A stretch of 64,000 nt of DNA from Prorocentrum cordatum (GCA_963575745.1 CAUYUJ010000895.1:1-64000); one strand, 5' to 3'. Shown: positions 45,105-56,870, numbered from the stretch's first letter. Translations and numbers: made by a program. Notes: generated by a model not told the origin, from the sequence alone.

Positions 45105-45290
45105 GGGGAGCACGAGGAGGAGGACGAGGAGGAGGAGGAGAAGGAGGTGGAGGAGGAGGAGGAGGAACATGAGGTGGAGGAGGAGGAGGAGGAGGAGGAA
45201 CAGGAGGATGAGGAGGAGGTGGAGGAACAGGAGGAGGAGGGAGGAGGAGGAGGAGGAGGAGGAGGAGGAGGAGGAGGAGGAGGAGGTCGG
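45105..45290. repeat. GAG microsatellite
   Basis: GAG with GGA and ACA interruptions. Confidence 0.93.
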
Positions 45291-45299
45291 GGAAGGGGG

Positions 45300-47388
45300 G
45301 GGGGAGAGGTCCCCCGAGATCCCAGGACCCCCCCCCAGATCCACGGAGTCGTTGCCCAGAGGCCTCCCGACTCGCCTCCCCCTCCTCCTCCACCCCCTCC
45401 ACCTCCTTTGCTCTTCCTCCCCCCCCCACCTCATCCCTGGCCATCGCTCGGACGTCCATTCCCTGTGTTTTTTTCCGGTTTCGCGCGTGGTTTCTGTCGC
45501 AGGATGATCCAAGATGCTACTTTATAATCCCCGCCGACAACAGTGCACACGTCCGACCGGCACCAAGATCCTCCCCCCTCCCTCCTCCTCGTCCTGCTTC
45601 GAGCTTCGAGCTGCGGGCTGGTCTGTGCTGGGGAGTAGTGGGGTCCTCGTGCGCCCCTCGCCTCCGCTCTCGGCCTGCCGTGGTTGTCGTGGAGGAAAAA
45701 ACGCCAATGTTTGATGCGTGCTGAAGCGGGCCCAACCCCCTGCCCCAGATTCAAAGTTCGGAGTGGTCGACGCGGGGGAGTGCGAGTCGCTTCGGGAAAA
45801 AAAAATACGCCCACACTCACAAACCGCGGCCTGCTCCCTTAGATGAGTATTGACATTGGGGGCGCGGGGGGCGCTTTTGCGCCATCTTCTAGTCGTTGTG
45901 CCCGGGCGTGTTTTCTCCCGAAAACGCCGGTGGCTCCATCCGATCAGGCCAGATGCCGGATGGGAAGAGAGGGAGACGGCGCCTTGCCAACGCGGGAACC
46001 ATAGCAGAAAGGGGGGGCGGCGGCCCCCGAGGAGATGGGAGACACCGGCGGAGGAGCGACACGAGGAGGAGCAACAGGAGCAGAAGAGAGAGAGAGAGAG
46101 AGAGAGAGAGGATGAGCCTTTGCAGAGCAGCAGGCGCGACGGATGAGGGCAGGAGCGGGGAAGGAGAAGGCCGTCCACGCAGTTCTTACGTCGGCGGCTA
46201 GGCAGAGGAACTGCGCTGGCGAGCACAGCGAAACGGGCAACGTCAGGCGAATTCAGCCACCATGCAGGAGGGAGGGACAAGGGAAGGCCGTCCACACCGC
46301 CGAAACACCATCAGAGCACCCCAGGGAGAACACGAGAGGAAAGGGCGGGGCGACGGGGCAGGAGGGGGACAGGGAAAAAGAGAGGGGGGATGCTTTCGGG
46401 GGGCGTCGGCGGCATCCGCGGCCCTCTGGGTCAGAGAGTCGCCCCGTGCGCTCCCCCCCCCCCCCTGTCCTCGCTCGTCCCCTGCAGCATGCCGGATCAC
46501 TCGAAGGCAAAGCATGCCTGGGGAGCTGCAGGCTTCTGGAAGCAAGCTGCCCAGGAGCTCCGAGGGGCTCCGCAAGACCTCCTGGGGAACTTCGGGGCAA
46601 GCGTATATTCGAACCGGTAGGACAACGCAGGCTGGGACACGCTACGAGGCCCCCCCAAGACCCCCGGGCGGAGGGCGAGGAGGAGGAGGAGGAGGAGGAG
46701 GAGGAGGAGGAGGAGGAGGAGGAGGAGGAGGAGGAGGAGGAGAGGAGGAGGAGGAGGAGGAGGAGGAGGAGGAGGAGGAGGAGGAGGAGGAGGAGGAGGA
46801 GGCTGCTGGCGGTGCGCGGGCAGCGGCGGCCGTGGAGAGAGGTGGGCGGCGGGCCCGCGCTGGCCGGCCGCGCAGGCCGTGCCGCGCGCAGCCCTCTGCG
46901 AGCGGCGGCCTGGCTCCCGCTCGCCCTGGCGACCTCCCCGAGCTCCGAGCAGCGCGAGCGCGGCGCGGCTGGCAGGGAGCGCCGCTGTTTCGGGCGCGCG
47001 GCGGGCGGCAGAAGCACATGCAAGAAGGCGGAGGCCCGCGCAGGCCCGCGCAGGGCCGTGCCACCCGCGGCGCTCCGCGTGGCGGCCCGGGCTCCCGCTC
47101 CGCCGCCCTGCTCGGGGGCCTGGCAGCGCACCGCAGCGACCTCCCCGTTCCGTGGCCAGAGTTTCGGCCACGCTCGCAGAGGTCGAGCTGCGAAGCGGGA
47201 GGCGATGCTGCGCAACGGCACGCTGCCGTTCCCTCTCCTTGCGTGCTCTGCCTGTGTTTTCCCCTCCGCCTGTTCTCCGCTCTCTTTGTCCTTCCTTCGC
47301 ATGTGGGTACTCATGCCGACCCGTTGTGAGCTGCAGGCGGTCACGCAGTGCGAGCACGCAACTGTTGGCAGGGAGTGCCGTCGTTGGG
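45300..47388. other. No supported gene
   Basis: Apart from the GAG tract at 46.68 kb and a short GA-dinucleotide run near 46090, this is GC-rich DNA with open frames on both strands and no recognised domain. The missing 5' exon of the S46 gene could be here or at 44.2-45 kb. Confidence 0.35.
46675..46805. repeat. GAG microsatellite
   Basis: Nearly pure GAG. Confidence 0.95.
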
Positions 47389-47577
47389 GGAACGAAGAGT
47401 GACATAAAGATAACAACTCGGAGGTCCGCGCGGATTTTTCTCGGATCCGCCCTGGATCCCCCTGGCGGCGCCTCCGGCGCCGCCCCTGGCGCGCTCCGCG
47501 CGCCAGGGATGGGGGGTCCAGCGCCGATCCGAGAAGCCAGCGCGGACCTCCGAGTTTTTATGTAATTTTTCGTTCCC
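47389..47577. mobile_element. Family-C foldback element copy 3
   Basis: Tips GGGGGAACGAAGAGTGACAT and ATGTAATTTTTCGTTCCCC; arms AACTCGGAGGTCCGCGCGGA and its complement. GTCGT lies outside each tip, a possible duplication. Confidence 0.82.
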
Positions 47578-48170
47578 CGAGTCGTGGGTCCAGCAGCGCT
47601 TTGCGTGCGATTTTTTGCAGGTTGAACACCGGAGCCAGCCCGCTGCGACAGAGGAGGCAAGCTCGGGTGGAGGGAGAGGGCTGGCTGCTCTGGCAGGGCG
47701 CTGGCGGTGCAAGCCTCCGCGCCGCCTGTGGGCCTCGTCGATTGGGGGTTTGTAGCGGAGGCTGGGTAGAACTGAGGAGTGTGCCCCTCCCAACGGAGAG
47801 AGGCCGATCCCCGTGGGTCCACCCACCCATGCGTGCAGAGCGGCTGGGCTGGTTCAGATGCCCGCGTAGAAATGCAGTCTCGCTTCGGAAGCGGTGGGGT
47901 TCCTCTCCTGGCGTCCTACCTCGCCTCTGGGTCATCATGTGGTCGAGCGCGGCGCTGGAAACGCGCTGGTACACGATGCACTTTGTGCAAATCCATCGGT
48001 TGCACAACCAGTCCAATATGGCGGCGCCCTGACCTATGCGGCACTGGCATGTGTCGCATGTACCTCTGTCTTCAGCGTGAGCGCAGTTACTGGAGCGGGT
48101 TTTTCCTTGATAGCTGCACCGCCTCCCAGCGGCTGCCAGCTCTGCCCCCCGTATGGTGTAGAGACTTCTG
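47558..48170 (-). other. Open frame with clustered Cys residues, downstream of the RRM gene
   Basis: A minus frame open for about 200 codons without an early ATG. It contains CDTCQCRIG and WLCNRWICTKCIVYQ, spaced like a small zinc-binding fold, and later CLLCRSG. It could be an exon of the RRM gene or of a following gene, or chance; its 3' end runs into a foldback element (47389-47577). Confidence 0.25.
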
Positions 48171-48209
48171 CAGGTCGTTCAGTGACAGGCAGACGACCTC
48201 CAAGGATAT

Positions 48210-48452
48210 CTATTCAAGATCATCGAGCGTCAGGCCAGCAACGCCAGCGGCCCGCAGGCGGGCGCGCCCCTGGCACGTTGCGCCTCAAAGCTGCTGACCG
48301 TCCATGCGCTCACGGGCCTTGTGAGACGCCTCCTCGATCGGGACGCGAATCAAAGTGTAGCCAGCGCAGATATGGATAGCTGTGATGGGGCCGAACAAGC
48401 CGTCCCTTCGCGGTCCTCGAACATGGTCTGCGAGGGGTGGCTTCTCGAGCCG
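48210..48452 (-). CDS. RRM-domain RNA-binding protein, C-terminal exon, with in-frame TGA
   Basis: Reads RLEKPPLADHVRGPRRDGLF, GPITAIHICAGYTLIRVPIE, EASHKARERMDGQQL, stop, then GATCQGRARLRAAGVAGLTL and DDLE, stop. The pattern matches an RRM: helix 1, LFGPITAIHI, an RNP1-like GYTLIRV strand, and an EEA.KARE.MDG helix 2. The TGA at 48285-48287 falls where a residue of '.L.G' is expected and the frame stays open for 24 more codons to TAG at 48210-48212. It may be a mutated Arg codon (CGA to TGA), a pseudogene mark, or a sign that an intron starts just before it (GACG before GTCAGC). The 5' border of this exon is not resolved. Confidence 0.68.
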
Positions 48453-48461
48453 CGGCGACGA

Positions 48462-48655
48462 TCGGGAGCGGCCAAGAGGGGAGCGTCCAAGAGGGGGGGG
48501 TGCAAATCATGACCGTTGGCATGTGCGCGGCCCGGCGGGGGGGCCAGGGACGTAACGAAATAAGCAGAGGCGCCATGAAATCTGGGGAAATATCATGGCC
48601 CACGCCATGATATCCCCCCCCCCTAGTCGTCCCCCCCCCTCTTTTCCGCCCCCGA
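48462..48655. mobile_element. Family-B MITE copy b, inside the RRM gene
   Basis: Starts TCGGGAGCGGCCAAGAGGG and ends CTTTTCCGCCCCCGA. GACGA repeats at 48457-48461 and 48656-48660 mark the insertion. Confidence 0.87.
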
Positions 48656-48804
48656 GACGAGGAACGCGCGGCCTCTCGAGGCGTGGCGTTCTTGGTCGGG
48701 CTCGCGGGCCCTCCTGCTCTTGCGGCCGGGGCTGGGTCCTGCCCCGCCTGCGGGCCTGCTGGCCTCTCTGGGCCGGCGCCCTGGGGGCTGCCCTGGGGGC
48801 CCCC
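48656..48804 (-). CDS. RRM gene, basic linker exon
   Basis: In the frame set by the upstream segment it reads GGPPGQPPGRRPREASRPAG, then REPDQERHASRGRAFLV. It is a Pro/Arg-rich linker ending in what looks like RRM beta strand 1 (RAFLV). It lies between two family-B MITEs (48462-48655 and 48811-49008). Joining to the RRM exon is not exact: no AG lies at the edge of the 48462-48655 element, so the splice must use a nearby site such as CTCGAG. Confidence 0.55.
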
Positions 48805-48810
48805 CTTCTG

Positions 48811-49008
48811 TCGGGAGCGGCCAAGAGGGGGGCGTCAAAGAGGGGGGGGCGCAAACCATGGCCAGCGGCATGTGCGCGGCCCAGGGGGGGGGGGCCAGGG
48901 ACGTAATGAAACAAGCAGAGGCGTCATGAAATCTGGGGAAATATCATGGCCCACGCCATGATATCCCCCCCCCCCCTAGTCATCACCCCCCTTCTTTTCC
49001 GCCCCCGA
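48811..49008. mobile_element. Family-B MITE copy c acting as an intron
   Basis: Starts TCGGGAGCGGCCAAGAGGG and ends TTTTCCGCCCCCGA, with a 7-bp duplication CCTTCTG at 48804-48810 and 49009-49015. On the minus strand the duplication reads CAGAAGG. The last G of its first copy plus the element's first T makes a GT donor, and AAG of the second copy is the acceptor, giving a 205-bp intron (48805-49009) whose removal restores the site. Confidence 0.9.
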
Positions 49009-49009
49009 C

Positions 49010-49094
49010 CTTCTGCTGAGGTGCCCAGCTTGTGCAGTGCTGCCGGGGCAGCCCGGGCCTCTTCCAGGTCTTCGCCGTTGGCGTCGCGGTAGTC
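49010..49094 (-). CDS. RRM gene, small exon between two MITEs
   Basis: Reads DYRDANGEDLEEARAAPAAL then HKLGTSAE. Bounded upstream by a family-A MITE with a GACTAC duplication and downstream by a family-B MITE with a CAGAAGG duplication. The family-B junction is a perfect GT-AG intron (CAGAAG|GT ... CAGAAG|GG), joining it in frame to the linker exon. Confidence 0.6.
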
Positions 49095-49240
49095 TTAGCT
49101 CAGGCCTGTCCCCCTACAGGGGATTTTGGACGAAAGATAAAAGCCCTTCAATATTCAGAAATGGCCAAAGAATCCTCACCCCACTACTGTTTGACAATTT
49201 TTGAATTTTCCTCATGTAGAGAGACAGGCCCGACTTAAAA
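49095..49240. mobile_element. Family-A MITE copy 11 with 6-bp duplication, inside the RRM gene
   Basis: GTAGTC flanks both sides (49089-49094 and 49241-49246). Removing the element and one repeat joins the minus-strand frame as SSDY|RDANGEDLEE. The acceptor side ends CTAAG, but no standard donor falls at the exact left border. Confidence 0.85.
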
Positions 49241-50013
49241 GTAGTCGCTGGAGTCCTGCTCGGCGGTCGAGGCAGTCCCCCGAGGCGAGGCCAGGCGCGC
49301 AGGGCACCCACGCACCCGATGTCCTCCTCCCCCTCGCCCTCCTCCGCTGGGATGGCCGTGGCGCCGGGGCGCCGAGCCGAACCGTGCGTTTGATATCCTC
49401 GTCCTTGTCATCCTCGTGCGCCTCCTCGTGATCGGCGTCTTCCCCCCCTCTTCCTCGACCGCGCCTTCGATGTCCTCGTGAACGTAGGCGTTGGAGGTGG
49501 AGACAGTGAAGTTGGTGCTCTCCTCGTTGTGGTTGGCGCTGGCGTTGAACGCGTCCGTAATGATTCCAGGCGTGACGGTGGGCGCGTGGAGATCGGCATG
49601 GCAGCCCCAATGATAACCAGGCGGCCCAGAGGGGGCAGAGACAACGGCCCCCGTGCTCATGCTGGAGGTCCCTGTGTAGTCCTGCTGCTTGTTACGCAAC
49701 TCGTTGTCGCGGTCGCCAGCCTTGATTATGGAGTGGGTGTCGGCCTCGGCACGCGTGCCGGCGCAGGCGCAGCGGTTGGCGCTGAGGATTCTGTCATTGG
49801 CACCTGGTGCAGACCGTCTGCGAACGGCGTATGCGAGCCGGCGCATGGCTGCGACTCCGAGTTGTGGGCCTCCATGGTGATTGGGGGCGCTGGCCACCGG
49901 GAGCTCGTGGAGTCTCAGCGATCGGGGGTGACTTTCGGCTGATGACGTGCTCGGCAGCGGCGGCTGAGGACGTTGGAGGTGTCGAGCTTGGTCGCGGGCG
50001 CCTCGGCCGCCAT
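49241..50013 (-). CDS. Possible 5' part of the RRM gene (unrecognised)
   Basis: A minus-strand frame stays open from before 49,950 to 49,241 (SSMSTGAVVSAPSGPPGYHW; AYVHEDIEGAVEEEGG) and ends AEQDSSDY exactly at the MITE border; removing the MITE continues it as SSDYRDANG. Separately, an ATG at 50011-50013 in good context opens MAAEAPATKLDTSNVLS in another frame and could be a first exon. I do not recognise any domain; plus-strand frames are also open here. Confidence 0.3.
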
Positions 50014-50124
50014 GGCGCGGGAAGCGCGGGGCGCCTCGCCTGACAGCTGCCCGCTGCGGGGTCCTCCGCCCCTGCGTCGAGGGCGGGGCAGGGGGGGCCC
50101 ACGCCCCCGAGTCGGGCAACGGCT

Positions 50125-50445
50125 CCTCGTCCTCCTCCTCCTCCTCCTCCTCCTCCTCCTCCTCCTCCTCCTACTCCGCCTACTCCGCCTCCTCGCTCTC
50201 CTCCTCCTCGCCTCCCTCCTCCTCCTCCGCCTCCTCCCTCCTCCTCCTCCTACTCCGCCTCCGCCTCCTCCTCCTCCTCCGCCTCGCCTCCTCCTCCTCC
50301 TCCTCCTCCTCCTCCTCCTCCTTCCTCCTCCTCCCTCCATCCCCCTCCCTCCTCCTCCTCCTCTCCTCCTCTCTCCTCCTCCTCCTCCTCCTCCTCCTCC
50401 TCCTCCTCCTCCTCCTCCTCCTCCTCCTCCTCCTCCTCCCTCGTT
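50125..50445. repeat. CTC microsatellite
   Basis: CTC with CGC interruptions, upstream of the RRM gene. Confidence 0.95.
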
Positions 50446-50729
50446 CCCTCGTTCTCTCGTTCCCTTGCTCCGACCCGTGCCTCCGTCCCTTCGTCCCTCG
50501 CTCCCTCGCTCCCCTCGCGTCCCCAAGATCGCTCCAAGAGGCCTCCAAGGCGGCAGGCCCCCGAGACAGCTCCAAGAATGTGCCTAGACGGGGGGCCCGA
50601 ACGGACATTTCGAGCCCTCAGCCCAGGGGGGGCGGTCCCCCTGAAATGGGCGCCATTCTGAGGGGGGCGGTCTCCCTAAAATCCCATCCGGTTTAAAGGG
50701 ACTGGTCCGCCTTAAATCCCCTCCCGTTT

Positions 50730-51480
50730 GAAGGGGACTGGTCTCTCTAAAATCCCACCCGGTTTTAGGAGGGCCGGCCCCCAATATGCCCCCAAGAAGG
50801 GTCCCAGAGGGCTCCGAGACGGTCCAGGAGCGCTCCAAGAGAGGCTAAGACAGCCGAAGAGCGTTCCAAGTCTAATGCCGCCTCCTCCTCCAGACGACCC
50901 AAGAGGCGCCCAAGACGGCCGAGGATACCCCCAAGAGGGGTCCCAGAGGGCTCCAAGACGACCTAAGAGCTCCCAAAGAGACCCCGAGGCCGTCCAAGAC
51001 CGTTCCAAGATGGCCTAAGATGGTCTCAGGACGGTCCAAGAGAGCCCCGAGACGCCTCCAAGAGGCTTCCCAGGAGTGCCCAAAGAGACAACATCTATCG
51101 ATTTTTCTGTTGTTGTTGACGGGTTTTCTGGTTCTCGCCTTTTGGGGCCAAGAACGGCCCCAAACGGCCCAAGAAGCTCCAAAGATCGTCCCAAGACGGC
51201 CCAGGAGGACCTCCAAGGGACCCGAAAACGATCCAAGAGGGCTCCAAGACGCGCAAGATGGTCCCAAAACGGCCCAAGAGGGCCCCAAGGCGGCCCCAAA
51301 AGAGTTCCCAGAGGGCCCAAGGATACTGCCAAGAGGGCCCCAGGAAGCCTCCAAGATAGCTCCAAGACGGCCAAAGGCCTCCAAGTCGCTCCAAGACGGC
51401 CCAAAGGGGCCCCAAGACAGCCCAAGAGGGCGTGGGGGCTGCGCAGTAGTACGAGTATTAATGATATGTCGTACCACTGT
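50730..51480. repeat. CCAAGAGGC-type degenerate decamer repeat
   Basis: Long stretch of GGCCCAAGAGGGCCCCAAG-like words; minus-strand frames give low-complexity Gly/Leu/Ser/Trp peptides. Confidence 0.7.
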
Positions 51481-51814
51481 GCAGCCCGGGCCAAGAGGCT
51501 TCCCAGGAAGGCCTAAAGATGCAACATCGGGTTCTGCAGCCTAGGCGAGAGAGGTGAGTGATGTTTCTATGGTTTTGGGAGGGTTTTCGGATTCTCCCCT
51601 TTTGAAGCCAAGAACTGCCCCAAACAGCCCACGAGACTCCAAAGATCGTCCCAAGACGCCCCGCTGCGAGGGCGACCTCCTCCTCCTCCTCATCTGCTCC
51701 TCATCCCCCCCTCCCCGGCGAGGGTGGAGAATGGGACAAGGGTGGGGTAGGAGGCCTGAAGCGGAAGCGGGAGCAGTGGGGATAACTGCAGAAAGGACAG
51801 CAGGGGCAGGAACA

Positions 51815-52310
51815 TGAAGAGCGACCAGGAATCCTGAAAACTCCGGACCCCCCAAACCTTTCGAAATGTTAAAACACGTTCCAAGTAAATGCAAATCTTG
51901 TTTTCACATTGTGTTAATTTATATTTTTTTTCGCAGGAACGATCTACAGCTTCCAAGGCCTTCATAATCGGATAACCAGGCGACCAGGAATCCCGAAAAC
52001 CCTGGACCCCCCAAAACATTCGATTTCTTAAAGAACATGAAAGGCATGAAACACAGTCAGCATACTTTCAAGTATAAAAACAACAAACACGTCCAAGGTC
52101 TTCAAAATCGGAAAACCAGGTGACCAGGAATCCCGAAAACCCAGGACCCCCCTAAACTTTAGAATTCTCTTTACATGTCATTATAACTAATGTCAAGCTT
52201 TGTAGATTTTTTGATATTTTATACATGTATTAAGAACAAAGAAATTTATAGGGCCACCAGAATCCGAAAACCTGGCGACCAGGAATCCCGAAAACCGCAG
52301 AGGGAAAAAA
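51815..52310. repeat. GGCGACCAGGAATCCCGAAA repeat, four units ~140 bp apart
   Basis: Copies near 51825, 51975, 52115 and 52265, followed by A/T-rich unique stretches; three have ACCC.GGACCCCCC.AAAC.TT. Confidence 0.82.
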
Positions 52311-52369
52311 CAACGATAAGAAGGGTGGGGAATGAGGATGGGGAGGAGAAGGGGGGGGGGACAAGGACG

Positions 52370-53590
52370 AGGAAGACGAGGAGGAGGAGGAGGAGGAGGA
52401 GAAGCATCAGAGACTCCGCGATTCCATTTCATTCCCCAGGTCCAGGCAGGAAGAGGGTGATGGAATGATGAGGAGGGCGAGGGGTGAGGAGGAGTAGGAG
52501 GAATAGGAGGAGGATGATGAGGAGGAGGAGGAGGAGGAGGAGGAGGAGGAGGGAGGAGGGCCGTTCAAGCCCCCAAGATGATATCCCGCCGTGGTCGCAC
52601 GTGCCCCTCCCTCCCTCCCTCCCTCCCCCTCCCTCCCTCCCTCCCTCCCTCCCTCCTCCTCCGCCCCTCGAGCCCCGACGGGTCCTGAAGCGCTGCTCCC
52701 TCGACGCGGCCATGGTCGCCACGCCCCGGCGCTGCACGCCGGACGCGGCCGCCCGCCGCGCCGCGAGGAGCGCGAGGCCGGCCAGCGCCCCGGCCGCGGG
52801 GCGGCGGTCCTCGACAGGTCGCCGCCGCACCATGGCAGCGTCGTCGTTGTCGTCGCCGCCGCCGTCGTCGCCGCGGCCATCGCCGCCGCGGCCACCGCCG
52901 CCGCCGCCGCCGTCGTCGCCGCCGCCGTCGCCGCCGCCGTTGCCGTCGCCAACAGCGTCGCCGCCGCCGCCGCCGCCGGGCTCCCGAGAGCCTGGCGCCG
53001 CATCGGGAGAGGAGCAGGTCGAGACCACGGCGGCGCCCTGGCGTTGTTCGTCCTCCCTGGGCCTGCTGGCGGCCTCTCGTCGCCACGGCGGGAGCCGCCT
53101 CGAGACTGGCCACGATGGACCCCGACAGGCGCACAGGAGGAGGAGGAGGAGGAGGAGGAGGAGGAGGAGGAGGAGGAGGAGGAGGAGGAGGAGGAGGAGG
53201 AGGAGGAGGAGGAGGAGGAGGAGGAGGAGGAGGAGGAGGAGGAGGAGGAGGAGGAGGAGGAGGGGGAGGAGGAGGGGGTAGGAGGAGGAGGAGGAGAGAA
53301 AGAAAAAGAAGAGGAGGAGAGGAGGAGGAGGAGGATGAGGGGGAGGAGGAGGAGGAGGAGGAGGAGGAGGAGGAGGAGGAGGAGGAGGAGGAGGAGGAGG
53401 AGGAGGAGGAGGAGGAGGAGGAGGAGGAGGAGGAGGAGGAGAGGAGTAGGAGAAGGAGGACGAGGAAGAGGAGGAGGAGGAGGAGGAGGGGGGGGGGAGG
53501 AGGGTGGTGGGAGGAGGAGGAGGAGGAGGAGGAGAGGAGGAGGAGGAGGAGGAGGAGGAGGAGGAGGAGGAGGAGAAGGAGGAGGAGCGA
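52370..53590. repeat. GAG, CCG and GAG tracts
   Basis: GAG at 52370-52560, CCG/GTC at 52830-52980 and a ~460-bp GAG field at 53130-53590. No supported gene between them. Confidence 0.94.
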
Positions 53591-53764
53591 TGGATCTTGA
53601 GCGGAGTCGGGCCCGGCGTCGCAAAGTTTTCACGCCGAAAATGTTTCTCGCCCAGCGCTTCGGGCCCCCGGGGCCCTCGCGCGGCTCGGTCTGGCTCGAG
53701 TGAAGTGCCGCGGAGAGATTGGCTCCGTGGCTCTTGGTGTGCTTTTGTCACGATGGTTGACACG

Positions 53765-54400
<636 letters not shown>

Positions 54401-54529
54401 TTTTCTTCCCCATAGTCGTCGTAGATCACTCTTGCTCCTCGTCGTCGCCGGGCGTCCGGCGACGTCGTCGTCGTACTCTTGTGGTACCTCTTGCCCCCTG
54501 CCGCTGCCAGGCGCCATCGCATTCTCCCG

Positions 54530-54715
54530 AAATCAAAAAAAACAGAAACATCAACTTTCCGAGGTCAGTGCGGATTTCTTGCATCGGGGCAGGGCCCCCT
54601 CCCTGGCGCGAGGAGCTTGCCAGGGGCGGCGCCAGAGGCGCCACAAGGGAGGGCCCAACGCCGATCCAAGGAATCCGCGCGAAGCGCCGACAATTCATCT
54701 GTATGATGTTTTCCT
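54530..54715. mobile_element. Family-C foldback element copy 4 (diverged)
   Basis: Same layout (TTTCCGAGGTCAGTGCGGAT ... AATCCGCGCGAAG) with mutated arms. Confidence 0.65.
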
Positions 54716-54888
54716 CTTCGAGTTCTCCTTCGATGTATCGGCGATGCAGCGGCGACGGCGGCCATGCATCGCCGCCGCCGGCGTGGAGAACATCGGGCTC
54801 CACATCGAGCCGCATCGGCGATGCATCGGCGGTGCGGCTCGATCCTCCGCTCCCATCTGCTCGGACCCAGTCTGGGAGGCCTAGATTT

Positions 54889-55049
54889 AGGTCGGGTGCG
54901 TCCTCCTACAAGGAGATTTTGGACGAGAAATAACGCATAATCATAACATAGGTTCGAAACCAGCCCAACACAGTCCAAACATCGGCCCCAGACTTTCTTT
55001 ACAACTATATTTTCGAATCTTCCTCCTGTAGAGCGACGCGCCCGACTTA
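54889..55049. mobile_element. Family-A MITE copy 12
   Basis: Ends AGGTCGGGTGCGTCCTCCTA and CCTGTAGAGCGACGCGCCCG..ACTTA; the core has GATTTTGGACGAGAAAT. Confidence 0.82.
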
Positions 55050-55064
55050 AACCTGCTCCGAGTT

Positions 55065-55238
55065 CCTTAAGAAGTGTCGGGGGGCGTCACCCCCGCCGAC
55101 AGCCACGCATCGACCCCCGTCGCGGGCAGCCAGCGCGTGCCGGAGGCGCTCCGACCCCCGTCGCGGCGCGACGACGAGGCGAAGTTGACCCCCGTCGGGG
55201 GGTACCCCCCCACGCTTATTAAGAAACCCAGAATCGAT
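55065..55238. mobile_element. Family-H element copy 1 (~170 bp, inverted ends)
   Basis: Ends CTTAAGAAGTGTCGGGGGGC and CACGCTTATTAAGAAA are inverted; interior GACCCCCGTCGCGGGCAGCC and GTCGCGGCGCGACGACGAGG. Confidence 0.78.
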
Positions 55239-56044
55239 TCCAAGACCCCGTCATGATCTTTTCATGACGATGCGCTCCCCCGAAGCCTCGACCGGATGGG
55301 ACCGGGTTTTTCCTTCCGCGTCGGTTTTTGATAGTCCCACGGGGCCCGGCGAGGGCTCCCAGCGGCAGAAAATTGTCCGAAGACCTCCCGCGGTGCTTGT
55401 TTCCGTCTCTGACGGCCCCGGGGCCCGGCGAGGGGGCTCCCGGAGGCAGAGAAGCGCCCTAAAGGCCTCCCGCCGTGCTTTCTCCGTGGCCCGGCCCCGA
55501 GATGCGACGCGCCGAGCAAGCGGAGGCCTCGGGGGACGTCGCGACCGGGGGCCCCAGGGGACCCCGTCTTTCTGCGCGCCCTCTTCCGAGCCGCATCGAT
55601 CTGCGAGGGCCCCGGGGACAGCGCCGGGGGCTGGAACGACTGGAGCCGCCTGCAGGGCCTCCAGGCAGCGGGGCGGCGCAGGCCAGGACATCCCTGGCTG
55701 CTCCAGTCTTTCCGATGCGTGGTCCCCATGGAGGTCCGAATCGCACTTCCCTGGGGCCGGCTTTCCGTCCCGAGTCGTGTTCGGACGCCCCCGAGGCCCG
55801 GCGAGGGCCCCCACAGAGGCTGAACATACGGTCCCAAACCGCTCGCTCCAACTTTTTGGGGAGCGTCGGATCTATAGGGATCTTCGCCCTGACGTCATGA
55901 TTTTTTCATAGCGCTGACCCTCAGAGGTATCGACCCATTCTCCAGGACCGGTTTCTCCTCCCGAATAGTTTTTTGACGGTCCCGAGGCCCGGCGAGGGCC
56001 CCCCGAGGCCGAAAGTGGCCAACAGCCTCCCGCCTTTTTTGTTG

Positions 56045-56320
56045 TTGTGTGTGTGTGTGTGTGTGTGTGTGATGTTAATTATTCGTATTACTATTCTTAT
56101 TATTATTCTTCTTCTTATTAGTATTATTATTTTCATTGGCATTATGATTATTATTGTTAGCCTTATTATGATGGTGATTACTACTATTATTATCGTCATT
56201 ATTATTATTATTCTTATTACTAATACGAATAATGATACTAGTCTGATTAGTACGCTGATAACAATAATAATACAACGCATTAGCAGTGCTATTTTATTAT
56301 CATTATTATTGTTATTGTTA

Positions 56321-56356
<36 letters not shown>

Positions 56357-56408
56357 GTATTAACATATATATATATATATATATTTCTGTATATATATAT
56401 AGATATAG

Positions 56409-56449
<41 letters not shown>

Positions 56450-56450
56450 G
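56045..56450. repeat. GT, ATT and AT tracts
   Basis: GT dinucleotides, degenerate ATT to about 56365, then AT dinucleotides. Confidence 0.95.
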
Positions 56451-56814
56451 TTGTCTCTAAATGTTTTTGTTTTTTAACGACGCGATCATCTCTGGGGATC
56501 TCTGGGGCCCTTCGCCCTCCAGGCTCCGGGCTGTGCGCCGGCGGCGCCCGCGCCGCGGGGGCGCGGCGGGGCGCGCGCGGCCCGGGCCCGCGGGGCGGGG
56601 CGCGCGGGCGGAGCGGGCTCCGCAGCGCCGCGGGGCGGGCCAACATGGCTCGGGCACGGCGGCGGCGGCGGGCCGGGGGCGAGGAAGGCGGCGGCGGCAC
56701 CGTTTTTTGTTTTGTTTTGTTGTGTGTTTTGTTTGTTCTGCGTGTGTGTGCTTTTGCTTGTGCCTGTGCTTGTGTTGGATCTCGTGCTCTGGCCTGCCTC
56801 TTTTGTTGCTTTGC

Positions 56815-56870
56815 TTTGCTGTTGTTGTTGTTGCTGCTGCTGCTGTTGTTGTTGTTGTTGTTGTTGTTGC

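Noticed and set aside
49478-49942. 154-aa plus-strand ORF with a hydrophobic segment
   Set aside because: Antisense to the minus frame that joins the RRM exons; no domain recognised.
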